From: Serratia ficaria | GTDB lineage: Bacteria > Pseudomonadota > Gammaproteobacteria > Enterobacterales > Enterobacteriaceae | DNA: 64,000 nucleotides | Reading direction: 5' to 3' | Assembly (NCBI RefSeq): GCF_900187015.1 | Contig: NZ_LT906479.1 | Coordinates: forward strand, 3,472,001-3,536,000 | In this document: piece by piece, positions 45,154-54,481 of the stretch | Position numbering within the stretch: position 1 is the first letter of the stretch | How the letters are laid out: every line of letters starts with the position of its first letter | The notes under the pieces: generated by a model | Told to the model about the DNA's origin: nothing | The model's database searches: none | The model's input: only the letters and a program-made list of their open reading frames with translations | Position numbers and translations under genes: made by a program

Positions 45154-46521
45154 TTATGCGGCGTCTTCGCTCGCCTGCGGTACCGGCAAGCGGAAGCTGC
45201 GGGTCACCACGGCCAGGTAGATCAGGCCAATCGCCGCCCACACCAGGCCCAGCGTCATCGAGCTGGCTTCCAGGTTAATCCACAGCGCGCCCACGGTCAG
45301 CGCGCCCATCACCGGCAGGATCAGGTAGTTGAAGGTATCCTTCAGCGTGCGGTTCATCTTGTCGCGGATATAGAACTGCGAGATCACCGACAGGTTGACG
45401 AAGGTGAAGGCCACCAGCGCACCGAAGTTGATCAGCGCGGTAGCGGTAACCAGGTCAAACGACACCGCCGACAGCGCGATGGCGCCCACCAGCAGCACGT
45501 TCAGCGCCGGGGTGCGCCATTTCGGGTGCACATAGCCGAAGAAACGGCTTGGGAACACGCCGTCGCGGCCCATCACGTACATCAGACGCGAAACGCCCGC
45601 GTGCGCCGCCATGCCGGATGCCAGCACCGTGACGCAAGAGAACACCAGGATCACCGACTGGAAGAACTTGCCCGCCACGTACAGCATGATTTCAGGCTGC
45701 GACGCGTCAGGTTCCTTGAAGCGCGAGATGTCCGGGAAGTACAGCTGCACGAAGTAAGACACCACGATAAAGATCACCCCGCCGATCAACGCGGTCAGGA
45801 AGATGGCTTTCGGGATCACTTTCTCCGCGTCTTTGGTTTCTTCGGACAGCGAGCTGATGCCGTCGAAGCCGAGGAACGAGAAGCACAGGATGGTCGCGCC
45901 GGTAATCATCGGCACCACGTGGGCGTTCTCGGACCAGAACGGACGGCTGCTGACCAGCGTGCCGGCGCCTTCGCCGTGATAAACGCCGTTAATCACCAGG
46001 CCGAGGAACACGATCATGATCGCCACCTGCACCACCACGATGATCGAGTTCAGGTTGGCCACCAGCTTGATGCCGCGCAGGTTGAAAAGGGTCATCAAAC
46101 CGACCAGTGCGGCCACGAAAATCCACGACGGCACGCCAGGGAAGATGGCTTCCAGGTAAATTTTGGCCAGCAGGATGTTGATCATCGGCATGAACAGGTA
46201 GTCCAGCAGCGATGACCAGCCCACCATAAAGCCGACGTGCGGGCTGATGGCTTTCTGGGCGTAGGTATAGGCGGAACCGGCCGAAGGGAATTTCTTCACC
46301 AGCTTGCCGTAGCTCAGGGCGGTAAACAGGATCGCCAGCAGAGCGAAGGCGTACGCGGTCGCGACGTGACCATCGGTCAGGCCGGATACGATGCCGAAGG
46401 TATCGAAGATGGTCATTGGCTGCAGGTAAGCCAGGCCCATCATCACTACCGGAACTAAAGTCAGGGTTTTACGCAGCTGAGTGCGCTGAGCCGGAGCGGC
46501 GCTGATGATGTTATCGGACAT
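45154..46521 (-). CDS. plaP: Putrescine importer PlaP
   Basis: This 455-residue amino acid/polyamine permease has about 12 membrane segments. It matches E. coli PlaP (YeeF) more than Puu[21 protein letters not shown] near 17-36, [61 protein letters not shown]. It lies beside sbcB, as in that region of E. coli. It supplies putrescine to the PuuA pathway encoded just upstream, although a 530-bp gap argues for separate promoters. Confidence 0.93.
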   Translation of the reverse strand: MSDNIISAAPAQRTQLRKTLTLVPVVMMGLAYLQPMTIFDTFGIVSGLTDGHVATAYAFALLAILFTALSYGKLVKKFPSAGSAYTYAQKAISPHVGFMVGWSSLLDYLFMPMINILLAKIYLEAIFPGVPSWIFVAALVGLMTLFNLRGIKLVANLNSIIVVVQVAIMIVFLGLVINGVYHGEGAGTLVSSRPFWSENAHVVPMITGATILCFSFLGFDGISSLSEETKDAEKVIPKAIFLTALIGGVIFIVVSYFVQLYFPDISRFKEPDASQPEIMLYVAGKFFQSVILVFSCVTVLASGMAAHAGVSRLMYVMGRDGVFPSRFFGYVHPKWRTPALNVLLVGAIALSAVSFDLVTATALINFGALVAFTFVNLSVISQFYIRDKMNRTLKDTFNYLILPVMGALTVGALWINLEASSMTLGLVWAAIGLIYLAVVTRSFRLPVPQASEDAA

Positions 46522-47053
46522 TGTTCAGCCCCCCCTTACCTTCTGCCTTGCGGATGGTGGACACGCCAAGACTTAAGGTTGCGGGGAAACTTCGCAACGA
46601 GCGACTTAATTCTAAAAGAAGGGGATTGGAAGCTGGATAGCGGGTCAAGGAAGCCTCGACTGCTCCATAATCGCTGCGGCCGCAGCGGAAACCGGCGGGC
46701 ACCGGCGCTAAAGTGAAAAATTGCCCCATCTTTCTTATCCTCATGAGTCACGACCATAAAGTTTTGTTTGATCGTGCACGAAACTGTTTATCTATCCGGA
46801 TCGGTGTCCGGCCTCGCTTGGTGTATGAAACGCTCAGTTTGTAAAACACAAATGCAAAAAAAATAACCGACGCTTTAAAACGTCGGCTATCTGCATTGGG
46901 GGTATTTTGCACCAGAATGCCTCCGGATGACAAGATCCGGAAACCTTCTTACACAAATTCTTTTGGCGATCGTTCGGAAACCCGCCTGCCAGGCGAATTA
47001 ATCCGCTATTAACCCGCTCGCCGTCAGAACGATGTCACTAACTTTACGCCCAT
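46522..47053. other. Long gap between puuA and plaP with a terminator
   Basis: This stretch of about 530 bp contains the plaP promoter and leader. No gene is supported. A minus-strand terminator ending the puuA transcript lies at 46855-46886. AT-rich sequence from 46745 to 46865 is the best place for the plaP promoter. Confidence 0.5.
46855..46886 (-). terminator. Terminator after puuA
   Basis: CCGACG (46867-46872) pairs with CGTCGG (46881-46886), with extra A-T pairing in the loop. On the minus strand the stem is followed by TTATTTTTTTT, a classic intrinsic terminator about 170 bp after puuA. Confidence 0.75.
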
Positions 47054-48472
47054 TCAGGCATTTTTCAACATCCAGTCGATCTCGGTTTCCGTCACCAGCC
47101 GCTCGAACTGCATCAGCTCGTCCATCTTGCAGGCATGATAGACGCGGGCGAAGCGTTCGCCGAGGTACTGGGTCAGCTCGCGTTGATGCTCGAACTCATA
47201 CAGCGCGTCGCTCTGGCGGATCGGGAACGGCAGCCCTTCCTGCTCCAGCCCGTTGCCGGTCACCGGCTCAGGCAGCGGCAACGCGTTGTCCAGGCCGTAC
47301 AGAATGCCCGCCAGAATAGCGGCCACCACCAGATAAGGATTGGCGTCGGCCCCCGCCACGCGGTATTCCACCCGGTGGTTTTCCGGCTCGCCGATCGGAA
47401 TGCGCAGCGCCACCGTGCGGTTGTTATGCCCCCAGGAGGCCTGAGTCGGCACGTACATGCCCGGCTGGAAGCGGCGGAAGGCGTTGACGTTCGGCGCCAG
47501 CAGCGCCATCGACGCCGGCATCAGCGTAATCATCCCGGCCAGCGCGCGATGCAGCAGCGGCGAATCTTCCCCCGCGGCGTCGGCGAACAGGTTTTTCCCC
47601 TCGCCGTCCAGCATGCTGATGTGCACGTGCATGCCGCTGCCGGCGTATTCCTCGTAGGGTTTGGCCATAAAGGTGGCGTGCAGATGGTGGTTTTCCGCCA
47701 CCAGCCGCACCAAACGCTTCAGCGCCAGCGCGTGGTCGCAGGCCTGCAGCACGTTGTCGGTATGCTGCAGGTTAACCTCAAACTGACCGGGCGAGGCCTC
47801 AGCCACCGCGCCGTCGGCCGGCAGCCCCTGCATCTGCGCCAGGGTGTCGATGTCGTTCAGCACCTCGGCAAAATGGTTCAGGTTATCCAGCGAATAGACC
47901 TGGCTCTGCATGTTGCGCTCCTGGGTGCCGGGCGCGCACGGCGGCTGCAGATACCCTTCCGAGTCTCGCTGTCGATCGATGAGATAGAACTCCAACTCTA
48001 CCGCTACCACCGGGAACAAGCCGCGCTGGCGCAACGCCTGCCATACTCGATTCAGGACATTGCGGGGTTCAACGTCAAAGGGAGTGCCATCTTCATCCAG
48101 CATGGTCAGCAATACCTGACCGATATTTTCCGGGTCCGCCGCCGAGGGGGTCAGCGAGCCGGGCACCGGCATGCACACGCGGTCCGGTTCGCCAAGCTCC
48201 TGGCCCAGACCGGCCTCTTCCACCACGTTGCCGAGGATATCCATAGCGAATACCGAGGCGGGGAAGTAACAGCCTTTTTCCAGTTTTTTCAGCCCTGAGA
48301 CGGGAATGCGTTTGCCGCGGAAGGAACCATTCAGATCGGTGAGAAGGATATCGATATACTGCGTGGAGGGGTGGCGTTCCAAATAGTGAGCGACCTCACG
48401 TTGGAACGCGCTACTTCGCCTCTCTTCATTGTGCTGCGCAAAATTTTCAACTGCCGCGATATTGGTTTGCAT
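47054..48472 (-). CDS. puuA: Gamma-glutamylputrescine synthetase
   Basis: This 472-residue member of the glutamine synthetase family joins glutamate and putrescine with ATP, the first step of the Puu putrescine pathway. Length equals E. coli PuuA. Visible motifs: DLNGSFRGKRIPV near 45-57, AVELEFYLIDRQ near 158-169, SPGQFEVNL near 228, HATFMAKPYEEYAGSGMHVH near 268-287 and RVAGADANPYL near 372. It is divergent from puuR. The other Puu enzymes are absent here except for a puuB remnant. Confidence 0.95.
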   Translation of the reverse strand: MQTNIAAVENFAQHNEERRSSAFQREVAHYLERHPSTQYIDILLTDLNGSFRGKRIPVSGLKKLEKGCYFPASVFAMDILGNVVEEAGLGQELGEPDRVCMPVPGSLTPSAADPENIGQVLLTMLDEDGTPFDVEPRNVLNRVWQALRQRGLFPVVAVELEFYLIDRQRDSEGYLQPPCAPGTQERNMQSQVYSLDNLNHFAEVLNDIDTLAQMQGLPADGAVAEASPGQFEVNLQHTDNVLQACDHALALKRLVRLVAENHHLHATFMAKPYEEYAGSGMHVHISMLDGEGKNLFADAAGEDSPLLHRALAGMITLMPASMALLAPNVNAFRRFQPGMYVPTQASWGHNNRTVALRIPIGEPENHRVEYRVAGADANPYLVVAAILAGILYGLDNALPLPEPVTGNGLEQEGLPFPIRQSDALYEFEHQRELTQYLGERFARVYHACKMDELMQFERLVTETEIDWMLKNA

Positions 48473-48866
48473 AGGTCACCCGCCATTATGCTCAGAGAGC
48501 GCCTTGGCGCCCACTTGCCGCTCGATTCAACACATGGTCTGATTTCTCTGTAGACTGCGCCGGAACGGGCGCTCAAAATAACATCCATAATATGAAACAT
48601 AGCCTTAACAGAATGGGTTTGCAAATGTTACAATCCTGTTTGATTATTCGCCACCGGCTGCTAAATTGATAAAATATTGACCGAAAAGGCCTTGGCGCCA
48701 TTTTCGCGTACAGAATTTCGTCCGTCGCAACGAGGGTGACCATGGGCAATATATTTTCCAAACCCGGCCCAACTACCGATATCATGCTGTGTCGATATCA
48801 CTCAGACAGGCGCCCGATACCGTTATTCATTTCTGCCTGTCGTCCCTATCAGAAGGAAGTACCGCT
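48473..48866. promoter_or_regulatory. Divergent puuA-puuR control region
   Basis: This stretch of about 390 bp holds both promoters. On the minus strand, 48743-48757 reads AAAATATATTGCCCA, which matches 11 of 15 bases of the E. coli PuuR site AAAATATAATGAACA. A second AAAATATTGA occurs near 48671. These are candidate PuuR sites, not proven. No gene is supported in this gap. Confidence 0.5.
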
Positions 48867-49424
48867 ATGAGCGAAGTCAGCTTGGCGCCGGGCAAGCGCC
48901 TGTCACAGATCCGTTTGCAGTTGGGTTTGTCGCAGCGCCGGGTCGCCGAACTGTCCGGGTTAACCCACAGCGCAATCAGCACCATCGAACAGGACAAGGT
49001 CAGTCCGGCCATCAGCACGCTGCAAAAGCTGCTGAAGGTGTATGGGCTGTCGCTGTCGGAATTCTTTGCCGAGCCGGAAGCCGCCGACGAACCCAAGGTG
49101 GTGATCAACGCCGCAGACCTGATCGAAATCGGCAGCCAGGGCGTATCGATGAAGCTGGTGCATAACGGCAACCCGGCGCGCAACCTGGCGATGATGCTGG
49201 AAACCTACCAGCCCGGCACCACCACCGGCGAGAAGATCAAGCATCAGGGCGAGGAGATCGGCACCCTGCTGGAAGGCGAAATCGTGCTGACCATCAACGG
49301 CCAGAGCTATTGCCTGTCCGCCGGCCAGAGCTACGCCATCAACACCGGCATTCCGCACAGCTTCAGCAATACCTCGGCGCGCGTCTGCCGCATCGTCAGC
49401 GCGCACACCCCCACCACCTTCTGA
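48867..49424 (+). CDS. puuR: PuuR, repressor of putrescine catabolism
   Basis: This 185-residue protein has an N-terminal XRE helix-turn-helix (LSQRRVAELSGLTHSAISTIEQ near 21-42) and a C-terminal cupin that binds putrescine (HQGEEIGTLLEGEIVLTING; SYAINTGIPHSFSNTS). It is almost colinear with E. coli PuuR up to the end HTPTTF. I chose ATG 48867 with AAGGAAG upstream; a longer frame is unsupported. It represses puuA and related genes until putrescine accumulates. Confidence 0.95.
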   Translation: MSEVSLAPGKRLSQIRLQLGLSQRRVAELSGLTHSAISTIEQDKVSPAISTLQKLLKVYGLSLSEFFAEPEAADEPKVVINAADLIEIGSQGVSMKLVHNGNPARNLAMMLETYQPGTTTGEKIKHQGEEIGTLLEGEIVLTINGQSYCLSAGQSYAINTGIPHSFSNTSARVCRIVSAHTPTTF

Positions 49425-49433
49425 CGCCGGAGC

Positions 49434-49570
49434 AAAGACATCCATTGCGACGTCTGCATCGTCGGCGGCGGTTTTACCGGCCCGTCGTCGGCGCTGCACC
49501 TGACGAAGGCGGGTTGCCGCGTCGTGGTTCCGGCAGCGGCGCGCATCGGCTGGGGATCTGACGCCCCGCC
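49434..49570 (+). pseudogene. puuB: Decayed 5' remnant of puuB
   Basis: Directly after puuR, an open reading in one frame encodes DIHCDVCIVGGGFTG and then SSALHLTKAGCRVVV and AARIGWGS. This matches the N-terminal FAD-binding region of gamma-glutamylputrescine oxidoreductase PuuB (CDVCVVGGGYTG, SALHLAEAGFDVVVLEAARIGFG). The similarity stops after about 43 codons, where the GASGRNGGQ continuation is lost. No start codon or ribosome site remains. In E. coli puuB lies close downstream of puuR, so this is a deletion scar. Confidence 0.75.
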
Positions 49571-49685
49571 CGCTCAAGGATTTTTTTCGTCTTAGTTATG
49601 TCATTTAGTGGCTTGTCAAAATCGCGATCTGTGTTACAAAAGATCACCTTTAGCCATCTAAACACCTAAACGTCCCGATCACACT

Positions 49686-51197
49686 ATGCCAACCGCCACG
49701 CCCTCACGCCTCGAGATGCGCAATATCTCGATCGCCTTCGCCGGCTTCAACGCGCTGCAGAATGTCGATTTCACCCTGCAGGGCGGTTCCACCCATGCGC
49801 TGGTCGGCGCCAACGGCGCGGGCAAGTCGACGCTGATGGCGATCTTGTCCGGCGCGCACGACCACTACCGCGGAGACATTCTGATCGACGGCCGGGCGGT
49901 GGATATCCATTCCCCGCTGCAGGCGCGCCGACACGGCATCCATGTGGTGCAGCAGGAGGTCGACGTGGCGTTGATTCCGCAGCTGTCGGTGGCGGAAAAC
50001 ATCATGCTGGACTGGCTGAATGAGCCGGGCCACCTGCTGAACTGGGCCGAACTGCACCGCCGGGCGGCGCGGCTGCTGCAACAGCTGGAACTGAAGCTCA
50101 GCCTGCGCCGGCGCCTGGCCGACTGCACGCTGGCGGAAAAACAGCAGGTGTTGCTGGCGCGGGCGCTGTCGCACCGCTGCCGCTTTCTGGTGCTGGACGA
50201 ACCCACCGCCCCGCTGGATCGCGCCGAGAGCGAACGCCTGTTCCGGGTGGTGCGCCGCCTGCGGTCCGAAGGCATCGGCATCGTGTTTATTTCTCATCGC
50301 ATTCATGAGCTGAGTGAGGTTTGCGACCGGCTGACGGTGCTACGCGACGGGCGCCACGTCAGCGAGGACGCCATGCACGGCCTGAGCGGCGAACAGGTGG
50401 TCGAGAAAATGCTCGGCCACCGGCTGGACGACATCTTCCCGCCGCCGCGACCGCCGCACGGCGACCGCCCGCTGCTGCAGGTGCAGGGTCTGCACGACAG
50501 GCACAAGCTGCGCGACGTCTCGCTGCGGCTGCATCGGGGAGAGATCCTCGGCATCGCCGGGCTGGCCGGCGCCGGCAAAACCGAGCTGTGCAAGGCGCTG
50601 TTCGGCGCCGCGCCGGCGCGCATCGAGCGCGGCGAGCTGCGCGGCCAGCCCTGGCGGCCGCGCGCGCCGCACCTGTCGGTCGAACAAGGGCTGGCGCTGG
50701 TGCCGGAAGAGCGCCGCAAGGAAGGCATATTCATCGATGAAGCGATCCCGATGAACCTGAGCGTCAGCGCCGACGACAGCTTCTCGCGCTGGAGCCTGTT
50801 CAGCCGGCGCCGGGAGCTGCGCTGGGCGCAGGACATCATGCGGCGCCTGAGCATTCGCGCCTCCGGCCCGCAACAGCGGCTGGCGCGGCTGTCCGGCGGC
50901 AATCAGCAGAAGGTGGCGATCGGCAAATGGCTGCGCGGCGACGCCGAGGTGCTGATTTTCGACGAGCCGACCAAAGGCGTGGATATCCAGGCCAAGCAGG
51001 AGCTGTTCAGCCTGATCGACGGGCTGGCGCGCGCCGGCAAGGGCATCATCTATGCCTCGGGCGAGTTCGCCGAGCTGGTTGGCCTGTGCGATCGCATCTG
51101 CGTGCTGTGGGACGGCCGCGTCGTGGCGGAGCTGAACGCCGCCGATATTGATGAAGAAACGCTATTACTGTATTCCACCGGAGGAACCCCAGCGTGA
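49686..51197 (+). CDS. Ribose-type sugar ABC transporter ATPase
   Basis: This 503-residue protein has two fused ATPase domains. The first has Walker A GANGAGKST near 39-47 and Walker B FLVLDEPT; its signature is TLAEKQQ in place of LSGGQ. The second has GLAGAGKTE near 297, LSGGNQQK near 403 and VLIFDEPT. It overlaps the permease gene by 4 bp. No periplasmic binding protein is encoded beside the pair, which is unusual. The substrate is probably a sugar or autoinducer-like compound, with no firm clue. Confidence 0.9.
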   Translation: MPTATPSRLEMRNISIAFAGFNALQNVDFTLQGGSTHALVGANGAGKSTLMAILSGAHDHYRGDILIDGRAVDIHSPLQARRHGIHVVQQEVDVALIPQLSVAENIMLDWLNEPGHLLNWAELHRRAARLLQQLELKLSLRRRLADCTLAEKQQVLLARALSHRCRFLVLDEPTAPLDRAESERLFRVVRRLRSEGIGIVFISHRIHELSEVCDRLTVLRDGRHVSEDAMHGLSGEQVVEKMLGHRLDDIFPPPRPPHGDRPLLQVQGLHDRHKLRDVSLRLHRGEILGIAGLAGAGKTELCKALFGAAPARIERGELRGQPWRPRAPHLSVEQGLALVPEERRKEGIFIDEAIPMNLSVSADDSFSRWSLFSRRRELRWAQDIMRRLSIRASGPQQRLARLSGGNQQKVAIGKWLRGDAEVLIFDEPTKGVDIQAKQELFSLIDGLARAGKGIIYASGEFAELVGLCDRICVLWDGRVVAELNAADIDEETLLLYSTGGTPA

Positions 51198-52189
51198 GTA
51201 AAGAATTATCCTTACAGAATGCCCGCCCCTGGCGCCATCAGCTGTTTGAGTTTCTCTATAAATGGGGCATGCTGCTCACCGTCGTGGCGCTGATCGCGCT
51301 GTTCGGCCTGGCGTCGGATAACTTCCTCGATCCCAATAACATCATCAATATTCTGCGTTCGATCGCCATCGTTACGGTGATCGCCATCGGCGTCTCTATT
51401 TCGCTGTCGGTCGGCGGCTTCGATTTGTCGGTCGGCTCCACCGCCTCGCTGGCCAATGCGCTGGTGATTTCGCTGTTCGTCTGGCACGGCTTCGGCACCG
51501 CCGGCGCCATAGTGTTGACGCTGCTGCTGTGCACGCTGGTCGGCCTGTTCAACGCCTTGCTGATCGTGGTGCTGAAAATCCCCGATATGCTGGCCACCCT
51601 GGCCAGCCTGTTCGTCATCCAGGGGGTGGCGATGACCTACAGCTATGGCGGCTCGATTACCCAGAACATGGTCTTGCCGAGCGGGGATATGGCGGAGGGG
51701 ACGATCCCCGAGGTGTTTTCCACCCTCGGCCAGGTGCCGGTGATCGTGCTGATCATGCTGGCGGTCACCCTGGTGGTCCAGCTGTTCCTGTCGCTGACCA
51801 AGCACGGCCGGCGCATGTACGCCATCGGCGGCAATCCCGAGGCCGCGCGCCTTTCAGGTATCCGCACCGTACGTTACAGGGTTTCCGCCTATGTCATTTC
51901 TGCCCTGCTGGCCTCGCTTGGCGGCATATTGCTGGCGTCACGTATTGGTTCCTCTCAGGTCAATGCCGGCGGCGGTTATCTGATGGATGCGGTCGCCGCG
52001 GCCTATATCGGCTTTTCGCTGGCCGGCTCCGGCAAACCCAACGCGCTCGGCACCCTGGTCGGCGCAGTGATCCTCGGCGTGCTGCAGAACGGCCTGGTGA
52101 TGCTTTCGGTCCCTTATTACGCGATGGATATTATCAAAGGCCTGGTGCTGGCATTGGCGCTGGCCATCACCTACATCCAGAAACGCTAA
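51194..52189 (+). CDS. Ribose-type sugar ABC transporter permease
   Basis: This 331-residue membrane protein has about ten hydrophobic segments and RbsC-like motifs (SLSVGGFDLSVGSTASLANA near 71-90; [18 protein letters not shown] near 210-227). It completes the membrane part of the transporter with the upstream ATPase. The operon ends here; the next gene is a Fur-controlled receptor. Without a binding protein in the window, function depends on one encoded elsewhere. Confidence 0.9.
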   Translation: MSKELSLQNARPWRHQLFEFLYKWGMLLTVVALIALFGLASDNFLDPNNIINILRSIAIVTVIAIGVSISLSVGGFDLSVGSTASLANALVISLFVWHGFGTAGAIVLTLLLCTLVGLFNALLIVVLKIPDMLATLASLFVIQGVAMTYSYGGSITQNMVLPSGDMAEGTIPEVFSTLGQVPVIVLIMLAVTLVVQLFLSLTKHGRRMYAIGGNPEAARLSGIRTVRYRVSAYVISALLASLGGILLASRIGSSQVNAGGGYLMDAVAAAYIGFSLAGSGKPNALGTLVGAVILGVLQNGLVMLSVPYYAMDIIKGLVLALALAITYIQKR

Positions 52190-52267
52190 GCCTGACGGCG
52201 CAGCCCCGCTGCGCCGCTTTTCCCTTTAATTCATCCGGTTACTCCCTTCTTTATTGACGCAATCATA

Positions 52268-52290
52268 CAAATGATACGAATTATCATTTG
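52268..52290. promoter_or_regulatory. Fur box before the TonB receptor gene
   Basis: CAAATGATA and TATCATTTG form a perfect 9-bp inverted repeat around CGAAT. This fits the Fur consensus (GATAATGATAATCATTATC) and lies about 140 bp before the receptor start codon, so the gene should be repressed by iron. Confidence 0.8.
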
Positions 52291-52429
52291 CGTTTACATT
52301 TGGTTTGAAATCCTTACAATACCCTGACGCAACGCGGGCGAAACGATGCATTTCGCCGCGGCAATGGAATTATTTATCCAATTATTCAATACGTTAATAA
52401 ACAACACTAAACCAGGAAAGGTTTGCCTC

Positions 52430-54424
52430 ATGGAAAAGCCACGCTATAACAGACTCGCCGCATTGATTATCGCCTCACTCAGCAGCGCCGGCGCGCTGGC
52501 CGCACCGCAGGACGACGCTCAGGACACCATGGTGGTCACCGCCTCCGGTTTCCAGCAAAAGATCCAGGACTCCGCCGCCTCGATCTCGGTGATCCCGCGC
52601 CAGCAGATTGAAGACAAGGCCTATCGCGACATCACCGACGCGCTGAAAGACGTGCCGGGCGTGGTGGTTACCGGCGGCGCAAGCAGCAGCGACATCAGCA
52701 TTCGCGGCATGTCGTCCAAATACACGCTGATCCTGGTGGACGGCAAGCGCGTAGACACCCGCGGTACCCGCCCGAACAGCGACAACTCCGGCATCGAGCA
52801 AGGCTGGCTGCCGCCGCTGGAAGCCATTGAACGCATCGAAGTGGTGCGCGGGCCGATGTCCTCGCTGTACGGCTCCGACGCCATGGGCGGCGTGATCAAC
52901 GTCATCACCCGCAAAACCTCCCGCACCGAGTGGAAAGGCTCGCTGCACGGCGACGCCACCCTGCAGGAAAACCGCAACTCCGGCGATCTGTTCCAGACCA
53001 ACGCCTACGCCTCCGGCCCGCTGATTGAAGGCCTGCTCGGCCTGCGGGTCAACGGCCTGCTGTCGCGCCGCGCCGAGGACAAGATCCTTAACGGCTTCAA
53101 CGAACAGCGCATGCGCAGCGGCACCGCGGTGTTCACGCTGACGCCGGACGACAAAAACGAATTCGACTTCGAGGTCGGCCGCTCGCTGCAGGACCGCAAC
53201 AGCACGCCGGGCAAATCCATGGCGGCCGAAAACTGCCGCAACAATAAATGCACCCAAAACAGCGTCAGCGACAGCCTCTATACCCGCACCAACTACGCCC
53301 TGACCCACAACGGCTATTACGACTTCGGCAACTCCACCAGCTACATTCAGCGTGAAGAAACCAATAACCCGGGCCGTGACATGAAGATGTACAACACCAT
53401 CTTCAATACCCAGAACCAATTCGAGCTGGGGTCGCACATGCTGAACCTCGGCGGGCAGTACCGTTACGAAAAACTGAGCGACGGCGGCAATCAGCTGGAC
53501 GCCGCCGACGGCTTGAGCAAGTTGACCCGCTGGAGCTGGGCGCTGTTCGCCGAGGATGAATGGGCGCTGACCAACGACTTCAGCCTGACGACCGGCATCC
53601 GTATGGATCAGGACCAAAACTACGGCAACCACTGGACGCCGCGCATGTACGGCGTGTGGCATCTGACCGAACAGTGGACGCTGAAAGGCGGCGTCTCCGC
53701 CGGCTACCGCTCGCCGGACCTGCGCCAATCCTCCGCCAACTGGGGGCAAATTACCGGTGGCGGGCGTACGTCGATCATTATCGGCAACCCGGATCTGCAG
53801 CCTGAGAAGAGCCTGAGCGAAGAGATCGGCCTGATGTGGGATAGCCTCAAAGGCATCAACGCCGGCGTAACGGTGTTCAACACCGACTTCAAAGACAAGA
53901 TCACCGAGGTACGCCGCTGTGACAGCGGCGATGGCGATGCGCAGTGCATGATCGGCAACACCCCTTACTATTTCATCAGCGATCGCGTCAACGTCGATAA
54001 AGCCAATATGCGCGGCGTGGAGGCCACCTTCGGCTGGCAGATCAGCAAAGACTGGAAGTGGAACACCAACTACACCTTTACCTCGTCCGAGCAGAAAAGC
54101 GGCGATTTCCAGGGTAAACCGCTGAATCAGATGCCGAAACATATGCTGAACACCGTGCTGGACTGGCAGGCCACTCATGATCTGGGCGTATGGACGCGCG
54201 TTAACTTCCGCAGCAAAACCTCGGACTATCTGAGCCGCACCTCGATGGCCAAGAGCACGCCGTCTTACACCTTTGTCGACGCCGGCCTGAGCTACCAGGC
54301 GGCGAAAAACCTGCAGCTGACCGGCGGGGTTTACAACATTCTCGACAAGAGCGTGGATTACGATCACTACAACACCACGCTGGACGGCCGCCGTTACACC
54401 GTCGGCATGAGCTACAACTTCTGA
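52430..54424 (+). CDS. TonB-dependent siderophore receptor, CirA-like
   Basis: This 664-residue outer-membrane receptor starts at ATG 52430 after AGGAAAGG. A signal peptide ends near GALAA-PQ. The TonB box is DTMVVTAS near residue 33. A plug domain follows (VPGVVVTGG; RGMSSKYTLILVDGKRVDTRG; RGPMSSLYGSDAMGGVINVIT) and then a 22-strand barrel ending in Phe. It resembles CirA, a receptor for catecholate siderophores and colicins. The Fur box upstream and the iron ABC genes downstream support iron uptake. Confidence 0.9.
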   Translation: MEKPRYNRLAALIIASLSSAGALAAPQDDAQDTMVVTASGFQQKIQDSAASISVIPRQQIEDKAYRDITDALKDVPGVVVTGGASSSDISIRGMSSKYTLILVDGKRVDTRGTRPNSDNSGIEQGWLPPLEAIERIEVVRGPMSSLYGSDAMGGVINVITRKTSRTEWKGSLHGDATLQENRNSGDLFQTNAYASGPLIEGLLGLRVNGLLSRRAEDKILNGFNEQRMRSGTAVFTLTPDDKNEFDFEVGRSLQDRNSTPGKSMAAENCRNNKCTQNSVSDSLYTRTNYALTHNGYYDFGNSTSYIQREETNNPGRDMKMYNTIFNTQNQFELGSHMLNLGGQYRYEKLSDGGNQLDAADGLSKLTRWSWALFAEDEWALTNDFSLTTGIRMDQDQNYGNHWTPRMYGVWHLTEQWTLKGGVSAGYRSPDLRQSSANWGQITGGGRTSIIIGNPDLQPEKSLSEEIGLMWDSLKGINAGVTVFNTDFKDKITEVRRCDSGDGDAQCMIGNTPYYFISDRVNVDKANMRGVEATFGWQISKDWKWNTNYTFTSSEQKSGDFQGKPLNQMPKHMLNTVLDWQATHDLGVWTRVNFRSKTSDYLSRTSMAKSTPSYTFVDAGLSYQAAKNLQLTGGVYNILDKSVDYDHYNTTLDGRRYTVGMSYNF

Positions 54425-54430
54425 TAAGCG

Positions 54431-54455
54431 AAAGGCCCTGCAAAGGGCCTTTTTT
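54431..54455. terminator. Terminator between receptor and iron ABC genes
   Basis: AAAGGCCC, loop TGCAAA, GGGCCTTT then a T-run on the plus strand. The A-tract on the other side lets it work for the convergent ABC operon as well. Confidence 0.82.
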
Positions 54456-54481
54456 AGCTGACTTACCGCGCAACCGCGGGC

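Noticed and set aside
45154..46521. PuuP as the identity of the permease next to puuA
   Set aside because: Sequence landmarks ([29 protein letters not shown]) and the position beside sbcB fit PlaP better than PuuP.
52475..54367. 630-codon open frame antisense to the TonB receptor gene
   Set aside because: It is a shadow of GC-rich codon use in the receptor gene, with no ribosome site and composition typical of antisense frames (many Val, Ala, Gly, His, Gln).
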